A stretch of 64,000 nucleotides of DNA from a bacterium (GCA_024742475.1 JANSYI010000003.1:62001-126000), one strand, 5' to 3'. Positions 1-8,335 are shown, counted from the first letter of the stretch. Program-made: numbers and translations. The notes: generated by a model from the letters alone, not told the origin.

Positions 1-1494
1 CCCGAACACGGCGCCGTGCGAGTGTGGGCGCACGCTGCTCGGCCTGGGTCGGCACGCGTTCGCGCCCTCGCCGATGGCAAAACCATCGCCGAAGCACCGC
101 TGGAGTTCGCCGCCGAGTCGGGATGCACCGCCGCCGTCACCCTCCCGTGCCGCGGTGACACCGGCGGAAGTATTGCCCTGCAGCTCATCCGTGACGGGGA
201 AATCTGTGCAACCGCGCGCGCACGCGTCTGCCCTGCGCCCGGGACGTGGGCCAACCAGCGGCTGAGCTTCGCCGTCACGTCCTGCCACCAGCCCTTCACC
301 GACGAAGGCGCCCTCCACCCGGCCTCCATGTCCATGCTCGATGCGGCATGCACACAGGTCGAGACCGACGAGGTGCCGTTCATCTTGTTGATGGGCGATC
401 AGCTCTACACCGACGCACCCGCGTCCCGTTCGCTGTTCGATGCTCGTTACGCCAAGACCCTGGGCGTGGACGACATCCTCGAGTGTTCGGCGGCGCGGGT
501 GCGGGAGATCCTGCATCGCCGCTACGCCCGGTTCGCGGGCGCGCCGGGCTTTGCCCGCCTCTTGGGGTCGACCGCGACGCTGCCCATGCCCGATGACCAC
601 GAGTTCATCGACAACTTCGGGACCCATCCCGACCACGCCACACCGCGATGGCGAGCGTTTCGGGAGGGCGCGCTGGCGGCCTATCGCGACTGGCAAGGCG
701 CCCGAGCGACGTTGAGCGAGCTGCCCGGCGCGTCGCTGGACTACAGCTTCACCTGGGGCCCGGTCGCCGTATACGGGCTCGACGTGCGCAGCAATCGAGT
801 CACCGCCGATGGCCGCACTCGGCCGTACACGGACGAGCAGCTGAGCAACTTGCGTCGATTCCTCGAGGAGCATCGACGCTGGCCCGTGCTCGCGCTCATG
901 GTGTCCATCCCGCTGGTGCATGCGTCCTCGGCCTGGACCGACGCGGCGACCTCGATGTTGCCCAAGGGCTCGGACGTGCACGAACGCTGGTCGCACGAGT
1001 CGTGCGTCGAGGCGCGTGACCGCCTGCTCGCAGCCATCGTGGAGCACTCCGCCGCCAACGCGCACCAGCGGGTCGTGCTGCTCGGCGGGGACGTGCACGC
1101 CGGGGCCGCGTACGAGGTCGACTTCGCGGAGGACGGCGTGCAGCTGCTTCAGCTGACCTCGAGCCCGCTGACCAACGAGGAGGGGTGGATCAACGCCAAG
1201 GCCGGTGAGTTGGCGGCTCGGGCGGTTTCCACCCTCGACCTCGCCGACGGACGCCATGCCGCCGTCACGCGGATGCGAGGCCTCGAGCCAGGGGTCGACC
1301 ACAACCCCTTCGGCGGTCTGAACATGGGGCTGGTCGACATCGAGACCGACGCGCGCGGCGTGCCGACGGTCGGCTTTCGCCTGGTCAGCCATGACGGCGA
1401 AGGGCAACCCAAGACGGTCTTCGCGACCGGACCCCTGGGGCGACGCCCTGACCCCGACCGACGCATCCTGGGTCTACCGCCCTCGAAGCGCTGA
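1..1494 (+). CDS. PhoD-like metallophosphatase (5' partial)
   Basis: The reading frame is open from the first base of the window and the residues before the GTG at 16 (PEHGA) fit the family, so the true start probably lies upstream. The protein resembles alkaline phosphatase D / PhoD-like metallophosphatases, which hydrolyse phosphomonoesters or diesters at a dinuclear metal centre. Visible metal-site motifs are SCHQPF (about residue 90), LLMGDQLYTD (about 125), PDDHEFIDNFG (about 195) and LLGGDVHAGA (about 355). No signal peptide can be judged because the N-terminus is missing. The next gene begins 30 bases after the stop. The family call is firm; the substrate is unknown. Confidence 0.85.
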   Translation, partial: PEHGAVRVWAHAARPGSARVRALADGKTIAEAPLEFAAESGCTAAVTLPCRGDTGGSIALQLIRDGEICATARARVCPAPGTWANQRLSFAVTSCHQPFTDEGALHPASMSMLDAACTQVETDEVPFILLMGDQLYTDAPASRSLFDARYAKTLGVDDILECSAARVREILHRRYARFAGAPGFARLLGSTATLPMPDDHEFIDNFGTHPDHATPRWRAFREGALAAYRDWQGARATLSELPGASLDYSFTWGPVAVYGLDVRSNRVTADGRTRPYTDEQLSNLRRFLEEHRRWPVLALMVSIPLVHASSAWTDAATSMLPKGSDVHERWSHESCVEARDRLLAAIVEHSAANAHQRVVLLGGDVHAGAAYEVDFAEDGVQLLQLTSSPLTNEEGWINAKAGELAARAVSTLDLADGRHAAVTRMRGLEPGVDHNPFGGLNMGLVDIETDARGVPTVGFRLVSHDGEGQPKTVFATGPLGRRPDPDRRILGLPPSKR

Positions 1495-1524
1495 GGTGGC
1501 ATGCGGCGTGCACGGCAGGGGAGC

Positions 1525-1857
1525 ATGAAGTCCTACCCCGCCATCCTCTTCTCCCTGCTGTGCGCTGCTGCCCTGACCGTTCAGATCGGCTGCGACAACG
1601 ACGACGACGGCGTCGGCGTGATCGAAGAGCTTCAGATCGAAGGCTCGTGCAACGACTACTGCGAGCAGGCAAAGTCGTGTGACGATGGTGTCGACGTCGA
1701 AGCATGCGAAAACGATTGTTTCGATGCGATGTCGGACTGCCAAGCCGACGAGCAAGAAGAGGCGCTCAACGACATCGACAGCTGCAGCGAAGAAGCGTGC
1801 AGCGAGTTCGTGGGCTGCTCGATCGGCGCTGGACTCCAGTGCTCGTTTGGAGTCTGA
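1525..1857 (+). CDS. small Cys-rich acidic putative lipoprotein
   Basis: A 110-residue protein. The start at 1525 (MKSYPAIL) is preferred over the ATG at 1501 because it puts a hydrophobic signal segment directly before the Cys at residue 23 (VQIGC, a slightly atypical lipobox). The mature part opens with an Asp-rich stretch (CDNDDD) and then carries about ten Cys in pairs, many Glu and Asp, and no hydrophobic domain, suggesting a small disulfide-rich extracytoplasmic protein. Similar short Cys-rich lipoproteins are common in myxobacterial genomes. The function is unknown. It is followed by about 110 bases with no gene, then another lipoprotein. Confidence 0.65.
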   Translation: MKSYPAILFSLLCAAALTVQIGCDNDDDGVGVIEELQIEGSCNDYCEQAKSCDDGVDVEACENDCFDAMSDCQADEQEEALNDIDSCSEEACSEFVGCSIGAGLQCSFGV

Positions 1858-1967
1858 ACACGCCGCCCTGAGCGCCACCGCACAACTGGGCGTGCACCGC
1901 TCATGCCCCACACCGGAGCTGGCCGACCCGGCGAGAACGCAACCTACACCGGCCCCCGAAGGAACCC

Positions 1968-2492
1968 ATGAAGACTCGAGCAATCACCATCATCACCCTC
2001 TCTTGGTTGAGCGCGACGGCGTGTGGCCCGAGCGACCGACCCGAAGCCGAAGACGTCGAGCGCATCGCCGAAAAGGCGGAGGACAAGACCGAGGCCGCCG
2101 CCGAGGCGGCACAACGCAAGGTCGACGCCCTGAAGGCACGCGCGGGCGAGAGCGTCGAAGACATGAAGGACGAGGCGGAGGACGCCTCCCGTGAGGTCCG
2201 CATGGACGTCGCGGCCGCGCGCGCGGAGTTCCGCAAGAACTCGCGGGCTCGCTTGAACGACCTCGAGCGAGGCGTCGACGCCCTCGAGGCGGACGCCAAG
2301 GAGGCCGGGCGCGAGCTCGACGCGGAAGTCGAAGAGGCACGTGCCGACGCGCGGGCTGCCGCCAAGGAGGTCGACGAAGCGACCGACGATGCGTGGCAAG
2401 GTGCCAAGGACGGGCTCGACAAGGCCCTCGCGCGGCTCCAATCCGCAATCAGCGACGCTCGCAAGTCGCTCGACGAGGAGCCCGCGTCGTGA
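1968..2492 (+). CDS. lipoprotein with long amphipathic coiled-coil (apolipoprotein-like)
   Basis: A 174-residue protein with a signal peptide ending in a lipobox (SATAC, Cys 19). Residues about 28 to 165 are almost entirely charged and Ala-rich heptads (EAEDVERIAEKAEDKTEAAA and similar), predicting one long amphipathic helix or coiled coil like those in apolipoprotein-A/E-like and LEA-like bacterial envelope proteins. There is no catalytic motif. The stop codon overlaps the GTG start of the next lipoprotein by three bases, so the two are probably co-transcribed. A role in envelope structure or stress is inference only. Confidence 0.75.
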   Translation: MKTRAITIITLSWLSATACGPSDRPEAEDVERIAEKAEDKTEAAAEAAQRKVDALKARAGESVEDMKDEAEDASREVRMDVAAARAEFRKNSRARLNDLERGVDALEADAKEAGRELDAEVEEARADARAAAKEVDEATDDAWQGAKDGLDKALARLQSAISDARKSLDEEPAS

Positions 2493-2929
2493 TCCGCGGT
2501 CGTCTCCGATCCCTGCTCGCCGCGGGCATGCTCGTCGCGCTGCTGCCCAGCTGCGCTCGCATCATGCACCCCGAGCGCGTCGGCAACCGCTCGGGCACCG
2601 TCGATGTCGGCCCGCTGGTCATCGACCTCCTGCTGTTCATCCCCGGCCTCATCCCCGGCGTGATTGCGATCGCGGTCGACTTCGGCACCGGGGCGATCTA
2701 CGTGCGCAACGACGCCGCCAGCCTCGAAGACTCGGGCCTGCGGCTCGAGCTCGCCGGTGACGCCGTGGACGGCTACGAAGTCTTGGTCCTCGATGACGTC
2801 GGCACCGTGGTCGCCCGGGGCGGTATCGACCCGCACGACGTCGCTTCTGGGGCGATGCTGACGCTCCAACCCGTGACCCAGCCCTTCGAGGACGCGGTCG
2901 TCCCCGGCGACACGCTCGCCGCTCGCTGA
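2489..2929 (+). CDS. YceK/YidQ-like small lipoprotein
   Basis: A 146-residue protein. The GTG at 2489 overlaps the upstream TGA and gives a good lipoprotein signal (LVALLPSC, Cys about 21). A hydrophobic patch follows (PLVIDLLLFIPGLIPGVIAI) and then AVDFGTGAIYV, a pattern seen in short inner- or outer-membrane lipoproteins of the YceK/YidQ type. The C-terminal 70 residues look like a small beta-rich domain. No enzyme motif is present. It is translationally coupled to the coiled-coil lipoprotein upstream. Confidence 0.65.
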   Translation: MIRGRLRSLLAAGMLVALLPSCARIMHPERVGNRSGTVDVGPLVIDLLLFIPGLIPGVIAIAVDFGTGAIYVRNDAASLEDSGLRLELAGDAVDGYEVLVLDDVGTVVARGGIDPHDVASGAMLTLQPVTQPFEDAVVPGDTLAAR

Positions 2930-3056
2930 CCGCGCGAAGCCCTGTGCGCGCGGGCGCACCCGAGCCGCCGCGCGCGCGCAGGTCCCCTCATCTCGGCCGA
3001 AGACCCGCTCTGACGGGCTCCTGAGCGTCGGCACGAACCATGCACTGACTGCGTGC

Positions 3057-3554
3057 ATGGATCTCCAAGGCCCTCACGCTCAGTCCAACGAAACCCGAAA
3101 GCTGCCGCAAATCTCCGATGCTCGCGCGCGCTCGAAGGACATCGCCGTCCTCAACGGCTTGCTGCGCGGGGAGCTCTCGGCGGTGGAGACGTACACACAG
3201 TGCATCGAACGTCTCGACGACGGCGACGTCGAGCGGACGCTTCGAGAACTCCGTCGTTCCCACGAAATCCGGTGCGACCTCATCCGCACCCGCGTCGAGC
3301 TGCTCGGAGGCACCGCCGACTCGCACTCCGGTGTGTGGGGCGCCATCGCGGGCGTGCTCGAAGGCGGCGCCACGCTCATCGGTGAGAAGGCGGCCCTGCG
3401 CTTGCTCGAGGAGGGCGAGCTGCACGGCATTCGGCACTACGACCAGCTCGGCGAGATGAGCTCGGCGACCCGCACGTTCATCTTCAACGAGCTGCTCCCC
3501 GAGCAGGAGCGGACGACCGCGACGCTTCGAAGCCTCCGCAAGCGGTTCGAGTAG
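3057..3554 (+). CDS. DUF2383 / PA2169-type four-helix-bundle protein
   Basis: A 165-residue soluble protein with the DUF2383 pattern: an N-terminal helix NGLLRGELSAVETY, then regularly spaced Glu and His residues (RSHEIRCDLI, HGIRHYDQLGE) as in ferritin-like four-helix bundles. Members of this family are often stress-induced; no activity is firmly established. The same domain occurs as the C-terminal third of the USP fusion at 12252-13580, where LLRGELAAVETY aligns with LLRGELSAVETY here, so the two genes are paralogous over this region. The amidoligase gene begins 14 bases downstream and may share the transcript. Confidence 0.85.
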   Translation: MDLQGPHAQSNETRKLPQISDARARSKDIAVLNGLLRGELSAVETYTQCIERLDDGDVERTLRELRRSHEIRCDLIRTRVELLGGTADSHSGVWGAIAGVLEGGATLIGEKAALRLLEEGELHGIRHYDQLGEMSSATRTFIFNELLPEQERTTATLRSLRKRFE

Positions 3555-3567
3555 GCGGGATTCGACG

Positions 3568-4581
3568 ATGGCCAACACCTTCGCCCCACCCCCACATTCC
3601 CACGCCGCGAGCGGAGACGAGCGCCGCGTCGGCCTCGAGGTCGAGCTCAGCGGCTTGGGCGTCGCCGAGCTCGCCGAGATCGTCGCCACGACCCTCGATG
3701 GGCGCGTCGAGGAACCCTCGGAGCCCACGCCGACGTGCCTGCAGGTCGAGACGTCGTTTGGACCCTTTCGCATCGAGCTCGACTCCGATTACTTCAAGAA
3801 CCGCCGCTACCTCGACCTGCTCGAGCGGGTCGGGGTGACCGACGACGGGCTGGTGGCCAAGATCGAGGCGCAGGCCATCTCCGTGGCGTCCGAGCTCGTG
3901 CCCGTCGAGCTCGTCTCGCCTCCGATCCCATGGAGCGAGCTCGAGACGCTCGAGCCACTGTGGCCCGAGATTCACGCACGAGGCGGGCTCGGAACGCACG
4001 ACGCGTTCCGTTTTGCGTTTGGCCTGCACCTCAACCCCGAGGTCCCCGAACCCCACGACGCGGCCTGCATCCTCCCGCACTTGCAGGCGTTCCTGTTGCT
4101 CGAGCCGTGGCTGCTCGACGTCGAGGACGTGGACTGGTCGCGACGCGTGACGCCGTACATCGACGGGTTTCCCGCCGAATACGCTGCGCTGTGTCTCGCC
4201 CCCGACTATGCGCCCACGCTCGACGTGCTCATCGAGGACTACCTTCGGCACTCGCCGACGAGGAACCGAGTCTTCGACCTCCTGCCGCTGTTCGAGCACG
4301 TGCGCCCCGGATGCCTCGAGGGCAAGGGCGTCGAGGGGGCCCACCTCGTCTCGGCCCGTCCGACCTTCCATTACCGGCTTCCCAACAGCGAGGTCGGCCA
4401 GCAAGGGTGGTCACCCGCCTCGGCGTGGTCGAACTGGGTCGAGGTGGAGCGGCTCGCCGTCGACGACGCCCAGCGCAGACAGCTGGCGACCGAGTATCTC
4501 GCGAGCCATGCCTCCTCGCCGCTGTCGCGGGTGATCGACTTCATCGCCGGCGCCTCGGGACCCGCTGGGGGTGCTCGATGA
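3568..4581 (+). CDS. putative amidoligase (Amidoligase_2 family)
   Basis: A 337-residue protein with the layout of the Amidoligase_2 family, which has a glutamine-synthetase-like COOH-NH2 ligase fold predicted to form amide bonds using ATP. Recognisable blocks are RRVGLEVELSGL near residue 20 (acidic metal/ATP ligands), the following aaELAEIV helix, VETSFGPFRIELDSD near residue 55, and ELVPVELVSPPI near 110. It overlaps by four bases (ATGA) with a class-I glutamine amidotransferase gene. That pairing is known for this family and implies that the amidotransferase releases ammonia or removes a gamma-glutamyl group. The substrate is unknown, possibly a peptide, polyamine or cell-wall component. 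Confidence 0.8.
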   Translation: MANTFAPPPHSHAASGDERRVGLEVELSGLGVAELAEIVATTLDGRVEEPSEPTPTCLQVETSFGPFRIELDSDYFKNRRYLDLLERVGVTDDGLVAKIEAQAISVASELVPVELVSPPIPWSELETLEPLWPEIHARGGLGTHDAFRFAFGLHLNPEVPEPHDAACILPHLQAFLLLEPWLLDVEDVDWSRRVTPYIDGFPAEYAALCLAPDYAPTLDVLIEDYLRHSPTRNRVFDLLPLFEHVRPGCLEGKGVEGAHLVSARPTFHYRLPNSEVGQQGWSPASAWSNWVEVERLAVDDAQRRQLATEYLASHASSPLSRVIDFIAGASGPAGGAR

Positions 4582-5375
4582 AGCCGCGCATTGGCGTGTC
4601 CGGCCCGGACTTCGGCGGGGCCATCGCGTGGGTGTTCACGTGGTTGGCGATCATGCGCGCGGGTGGCCGCGCCGTTCGACTCACGCCGCGCCGCCGCAGC
4701 ACGCTCGCGGGACTCGACGGCTTGGTCGTGGGCGGAGGTGTGGACATCGCGGAGACGCTGCCCACCGCCGAGGAGCCCGCGAAGGGCCAGTCGTGGCTCT
4801 CCCGGCTGGCGTTTCGCCTCGTCGCACCGTTTTGGTCGCTGCTGCGGCGTCTGGCAACCTTCCGGGACCGGCCCTCGGGTGATCTCGCCCGGGACGCCCT
4901 CGAGGTTCGGCTCCTGCGGAGCGCCCGCGAGGAGGGCATCCCAACGCTGGGGATCTGCCGCGGCTCGCAGCTCATGGCGCGGGTCGAAGACGGGTCGCTG
5001 GCCAAGGACGTGGGCGCGGGTCACCCCGACCGCCCCGTCCTGTGGACGCCGCTGCCCTCGCGCGCCGTGAAGATCGACCCCGACTCGAGGCTGCACGACA
5101 TCGTCGGGGCGTCGCGGACGACGGTGAACTCCCTGCATCGCCACGCCGTCGAGTGCGTCCCGCCGCCCCTGAGGCCCGTGGCGTGGGAGCAACAGCACCC
5201 CATCGTCCAGGCGATCGAGGCCACCGACAGGCCGTTTTGGATCGGTGTGCAGTGGCACCCGGAGTATCTGGTCTTCGATCGCTGCCAGCAGAACCTCTTC
5301 CGCAGGCTGGTGCTCGAGGCCCAGGCCCACACCTCGAACCTCGTCTGCGCTTCGCCGGTTGCAAGTCGGCCTTGA
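4578..5375 (+). CDS. class I glutamine amidotransferase / peptidase C26 (PuuD-like)
   Basis: A 265-residue protein starting at an ATG that overlaps the amidoligase stop. It has the C26/GATase-1 catalytic set: nucleophile Cys in GICRGSQ (about residue 128) and the His-Glu pair in GVQWHPEY (about 226-228). The GLVVGGGVDI segment near residue 50 supplies the oxyanion region. Relatives hydrolyse gamma-glutamyl amides such as gamma-glutamyl-GABA. An insert around residues 70-95 (SWLSRLAFRLV...) is hydrophobic and Arg-rich and may contact membrane or partner. Tight coupling suggests it acts with the amidoligase on one substrate. A second C26 enzyme lies at 37716-38498. Confidence 0.85.
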   Translation: MKPRIGVSGPDFGGAIAWVFTWLAIMRAGGRAVRLTPRRRSTLAGLDGLVVGGGVDIAETLPTAEEPAKGQSWLSRLAFRLVAPFWSLLRRLATFRDRPSGDLARDALEVRLLRSAREEGIPTLGICRGSQLMARVEDGSLAKDVGAGHPDRPVLWTPLPSRAVKIDPDSRLHDIVGASRTTVNSLHRHAVECVPPPLRPVAWEQQHPIVQAIEATDRPFWIGVQWHPEYLVFDRCQQNLFRRLVLEAQAHTSNLVCASPVASRP

Positions 5376-5392
5376 CGACGCAGGTCTTTGGC

Positions 5393-5950
5393 ATGAAAGC
5401 GCTACACCACCGCGTCGCTCTCGTCGCTTGCCTCCTCGCGAGCGGCGCGTGTCACCGGGACACGCTCGGGTCGCCGGAGGTGCCCGAGGAGATCCGCGAG
5501 CAAGACCCCGGCCCCGCCACCGCCCCGGCTCCGCAGACGGCCCCCGCGGCGGCACCGGACGAGGCCTCCGTGGATCTCACGCCCCACGGCCTCGAGGCCA
5601 CCTTGCGCGCCGACGGTGAGGTCGAAGCCAGCGCGACGCCCGAGGGCGTGCGCCTGCGCGCTGGAGAGGATTTCGACATGATCGTCGCGCGCGGCAGCCT
5701 CGACATGACCGGTGAGCGGGAGGAGCTCGTGCGCGAGTACGGCGCGAGATTCGAGAGATTCCTCATCGATTCGTCCGAGGTCGTCGCGTGGGAAATCTCC
5801 GCACCTGCGGGCTCGACCTACCACTTCTTCGCGTCGTTCGAAGGCGAGCCGCTGTCGCATCACTGCCGCAGTGCGCCCGAAGGCACGGCGTCCCCGCAGC
5901 TCGTCGACGCGATGGTTCGCGTATGCCGCAGCGTGCAGGCCAAAAAATGA
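5393..5950 (+). CDS. putative lipoprotein of unknown function
   Basis: A 185-residue protein. The ATG at 5393 gives a signal peptide with lipobox LASGAC (Cys 20). A Pro/Ala-rich linker covers about residues 40-60 (typical of envelope-anchored proteins), followed by a domain of about 120 residues with two Cys (HHCRSAP and MVRVCRSV) that could form a disulfide. I do not recognise the domain. It begins 17 bases after the amidotransferase stop and may be part of that operon. Confidence 0.65.
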   Translation: MKALHHRVALVACLLASGACHRDTLGSPEVPEEIREQDPGPATAPAPQTAPAAAPDEASVDLTPHGLEATLRADGEVEASATPEGVRLRAGEDFDMIVARGSLDMTGEREELVREYGARFERFLIDSSEVVAWEISAPAGSTYHFFASFEGEPLSHHCRSAPEGTASPQLVDAMVRVCRSVQAKK

Positions 5951-6029
5951 CCCCACTTCTTGCCTTGGCTCGGGTATGACCAAGGCTACCGGCGAGCCGC
6001 CGCGCGCGGCCCCAGAAAACGAGATCATC

Positions 6030-6278
6030 ATGAACAAACTTGTCATCGCGACCATCCTCTCCGCCGCACTCCTTCCCGCCTGCTCGAAGGACAAGGCGAA
6101 CGCCACCGCAACGCCCGGTGCTGCCGACGCGTCCGCCATTGGCGACGACGCCGCCGCTGGCGCCGCGTCCGACGAAGATGAAGCCTCCGCGTTCGCGTCC
6201 GAGGACGACGACGCCGCCGCTGCTGCTGCAGACGGCGAAGGCGCCGAGGCGGAAGCTTCCGTCGAAGATCCCGAGTAG
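6030..6278 (+). CDS. tiny acidic Ala-rich lipoprotein
   Basis: An 82-residue lipoprotein: signal peptide, lipobox LLPAC (Cys 18), then SKDKANAT and a mature tail made almost only of Ala, Asp, Glu, Ser and Thr. It resembles the convergent genes at 6386-6649 (SACSKDTAQAT) and 6659-6904, so three small paralogue-like lipoproteins sit around one bidirectional terminator. The biased composition suggests an unfolded, highly negative surface tail. The function is unknown. Translation starts after the purine-rich stretch GAAAACGAG. Confidence 0.65.
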   Translation: MNKLVIATILSAALLPACSKDKANATATPGAADASAIGDDAAAGAASDEDEASAFASEDDDAAAAAADGEGAEAEASVEDPE

Positions 6279-6310
6279 TCCGGAATCGTCATTCGCTCCC
6301 TCCGGGAGCA

Positions 6311-6352
6311 CGAAAAAGAGGTTGGAGCAGCGCGCTCCAACCTCTTTTTTCG
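6311..6352. terminator. bidirectional Rho-independent terminator
   Basis: A perfect 11-bp stem (GAGGTTGGAGC at 6318-6328, GCTCCAACCTC at 6334-6344) with a 5-base loop is flanked by five A on the left and six T on the right. Each strand therefore has a hairpin followed by a U-tract. It lies between two convergent lipoprotein genes and can end transcription from both. Confidence 0.93.
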
Positions 6353-6385
6353 TCATTTGATTCGCCGTGTGGTTGGCGAGGCGGC

Positions 6386-6649
6386 CTAGTCCACGGTGTC
6401 GTCGTCGTCGCGCACCGTCGCCTCGGCCGAGTCGCCGTCATCACCAACGGCCGCGGCGCTGCCATCTTCTTCGAGGGCTTCGGCCCGGGCTTCGCCGTCG
6501 TTGCTGGCCTCGGCCGCGACGCCTTGCCCTTGCACGGTCGCCTCGACGTCGTCGGGGCTGGAGGTCGCCTGCGCGGTGTCCTTGCTGCAGGCCGAGCCGA
6601 GCATGGTGAAGGCGGTCATGGTGGTGAGGAGGATCTTGGTTCGTTTCAT
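6386..6649 (-). CDS. tiny acidic Ala-rich lipoprotein
   Basis: An 87-residue lipoprotein with lipobox LGSAC (Cys 21), SKDTAQAT after the Cys, and a disordered acidic tail ending DDDDTVD. A clear ribosome-binding site (AAGGA) precedes the ATG. It resembles the gene at 6030-6278 on the other strand and lies nine bases downstream of another small lipoprotein gene, forming a two-gene minus-strand unit that ends at the shared terminator. The function is unknown. Confidence 0.65.
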   Translation of the reverse strand: MKRTKILLTTMTAFTMLGSACSKDTAQATSSPDDVEATVQGQGVAAEASNDGEARAEALEEDGSAAAVGDDGDSAEATVRDDDDTVD

Positions 6650-6658
6650 CGTCTGTCC

Positions 6659-6904
6659 TTATTCGTTCGAAGGGTCGGAGGGAGTCTCCGTCATGGCTTC
6701 TGCACTCGCATCGTCGTGGCTAGCCTCCACTTCGGAGGCCTGAGGTGACACCTCGACGCTGACCTCGGCGTCCTCGCCCTCGGAGCGTCCGTGGGCCTCG
6801 GAAGGCGCCGCGGTGGCCGACGCGGTGGTGGGCTTGCAGGCCGAAGCCCCGAGCAGCAAGAGGAGCGCAAGGAGGCGCTGGGGTGCCAACTGAAGAGGGT
6901 GCAT
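6659..6904 (-). CDS. small acidic lipoprotein
   Basis: An 81-residue protein starting at MHPLQLAP (6904), chosen over an in-frame ATG at 6940 because it gives a normal signal peptide. A Leu-rich core (LLALLLLLGASAC) ends in the lipidated Cys; the mature part is KPTTASATAAP and then Glu/Ser-rich. It is third in a set of short acidic lipoproteins here and probably co-transcribed with the gene at 6386-6649. About 175 bases without a gene separate it from the divergent OmpA gene, and must hold both promoters. Confidence 0.6.
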   Translation of the reverse strand: MHPLQLAPQRLLALLLLLGASACKPTTASATAAPSEAHGRSEGEDAEVSVEVSPQASEVEASHDDASAEAMTETPSDPSNE

Positions 6905-7080
6905 CCACGTCGGCGTAGTGACCGATGACGCGGCGGTCAAGGTGGTCTCGAGAAACTACGCGGGGTGGGCCAGACCGCGCACTGCGGCGACCAGACGGGC
7001 GCTGACGCTCACCTTGGGCCGCACTGCACCCTCTCACCGCGCGAACATGTACTGGCACGGCACGTGCACAACACTCGTGC

Positions 7081-7671
7081 ATGAAGCTTTCCACCCTCTT
7101 GATCGCCACCGCCGCCCTCATGCTCCCCGCCTGCTCGTCCGTCTCCAAGGACAAGGGCTCCGATGATCCCGAGAGCTTCCAACCCAGCGCACGCGCGGAG
7201 CTCGACCCCTCGCCGACGCCCTTCGAGCCGATGAACGCGACGCCCGCGGAGATGAACGAGATGGACCCCGACCCGGCCCCGCAAAAGGCCGTCTACACCG
7301 ACCGGGACCCCTTCATCGAACCCACGCTCAGCGCCGCATGCGGCTGGACGAAGCCGACCATCTACTTCTCGACCGACTCTTCGCGGGTGGGCCTCGTGGG
7401 CGACATCAAGGTCGACCTGCTGGCCACCTGCCTGACGCACGAGCCCCTCGCGGGCGACCCGATCGTCATCACCGGATACGCCGACGAGCGAGGTGACGAC
7501 GCCTACAACCGCGCGCTGGGGCTTCGCCGAGCGAACGCCGTCAAGGCCGACCTCGTCGCCGCTGGCGTGCCCGCCTCGCGCATCGAGACCTACTCCAAGG
7601 GCGAGTACTTCGTCGATGAAGACGGAGAGCTCCAGGACGACCGCCGCGTCGTCATCAAGCTCGACAAGTAG
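7081..7671 (+). CDS. OmpA-family (Pal-like) lipoprotein
   Basis: A 196-residue lipoprotein: lipobox LMLPAC (Cys 18), a Pro/Asp-rich linker to about residue 85, then an OmpA-C-like peptidoglycan-binding domain with IYFSTDSSRV, VITGYADERGDDAYN and LGLRRANAVKADL, which match the conserved beta-alpha-beta core and the Asp/Arg residues that hold diaminopimelate. It likely anchors the outer membrane to peptidoglycan. It starts the run of small envelope genes at 7.1-8.6 kb and is 35 bases upstream of a YtxH gene. Confidence 0.88.
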   Translation: MKLSTLLIATAALMLPACSSVSKDKGSDDPESFQPSARAELDPSPTPFEPMNATPAEMNEMDPDPAPQKAVYTDRDPFIEPTLSAACGWTKPTIYFSTDSSRVGLVGDIKVDLLATCLTHEPLAGDPIVITGYADERGDDAYNRALGLRRANAVKADLVAAGVPASRIETYSKGEYFVDEDGELQDDRRVVIKLDK

Positions 7672-7706
7672 ACCTCACACCCTAGACACCCGAAAGGACC
7701 ATCACG

Positions 7707-8063
7707 ATGAACACCAACGACATTCTCCGCCAGTTTGGACTCGAAACCCGCAAGACCGCCAAGGACTTCGCGCTGCCCGCCATCGGCGTGCTCGGTGCGG
7801 GCGCGGCAATCGGTGCCGGACTCACCCTCTTGTTCGCGCCCAAGTCGGGCAAAGCGATTCGCAGCGACATCAAGGACGCCGCCGCGGGGCTCAAGGACAA
7901 GGCCGTCACGGTCAAAGACGGCCTCACCAGCCGCTTCTCTCGCGCAATCGATCCCGAAGAGATGACCCGCGACGACCTCTACGACGAGGCACGTGCGCGC
8001 GACATCCCGGGTCGCTCGGAGATGACGAAGCAAGAGCTGCTCGAGGCGGTCAAAGCCTCCTAG
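7707..8063 (+). CDS. YtxH-like protein with SAP/Rho-N-like C-terminus
   Basis: A 118-residue protein with ribosome-binding site AAAGGA before the ATG. Residues about 22-45 form one hydrophobic segment (IGVLGAGAAIGAGLTLLFAP) followed by KSGKAIRSDI, the YtxH/general-stress pattern. The C-terminal 35 residues (MTRDDLYDEARARDIPGRS, then MTKQELLEAV) look like a SAP or Rho-N helix-extended-helix, suggesting nucleic-acid or protein binding. Relatives are stress-induced membrane-associated proteins; the combined role here is unknown. It probably forms an operon with the two small genes downstream. Confidence 0.78.
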   Translation: MNTNDILRQFGLETRKTAKDFALPAIGVLGAGAAIGAGLTLLFAPKSGKAIRSDIKDAAAGLKDKAVTVKDGLTSRFSRAIDPEEMTRDDLYDEARARDIPGRSEMTKQELLEAVKAS

Positions 8064-8104
8064 CGCTTGCCATCGACGCGCCGCCGAAGGACGCTCGAAG
8101 ACGT

Positions 8105-8335
8105 ATGAATCAGCCACACTCCGCTCCCGCCGACCTTGCCGACGACGCCCACGAGGCGCCTCACGGCGACGACGAATCCGCAGGTGACTTCGACCCGAGC
8201 GTGCTTCATGACGCCCGCGACCAGGCGCTCGCCGCCATGGACGTGGCGCGCGAGTGGATCGTCGCCAACCCGGCCAAGGCGCTCGGCGTCGCGGTCGGGG
8301 CCGGGTTCCTTCTCGGACGGGTGATGCGACGATGA
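8105..8335 (+). CDS. small DUF883-like (ElaB/YqjD) membrane-anchored protein
   Basis: A 76-residue protein: an acidic, His-rich N-terminus, a helix ending MDVAREWIVANPAKAL, and a C-terminal glycine-rich membrane segment (GVAVGAGFLLGRVMRR). The NPAKALGVAVGAGFLLG ending is characteristic of the DUF883 family, whose members tether to the inner membrane and bind ribosomes in stationary phase in Escherichia coli. The stop overlaps the next start (ATGA). Confidence 0.7.
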   Translation: MNQPHSAPADLADDAHEAPHGDDESAGDFDPSVLHDARDQALAAMDVAREWIVANPAKALGVAVGAGFLLGRVMRR

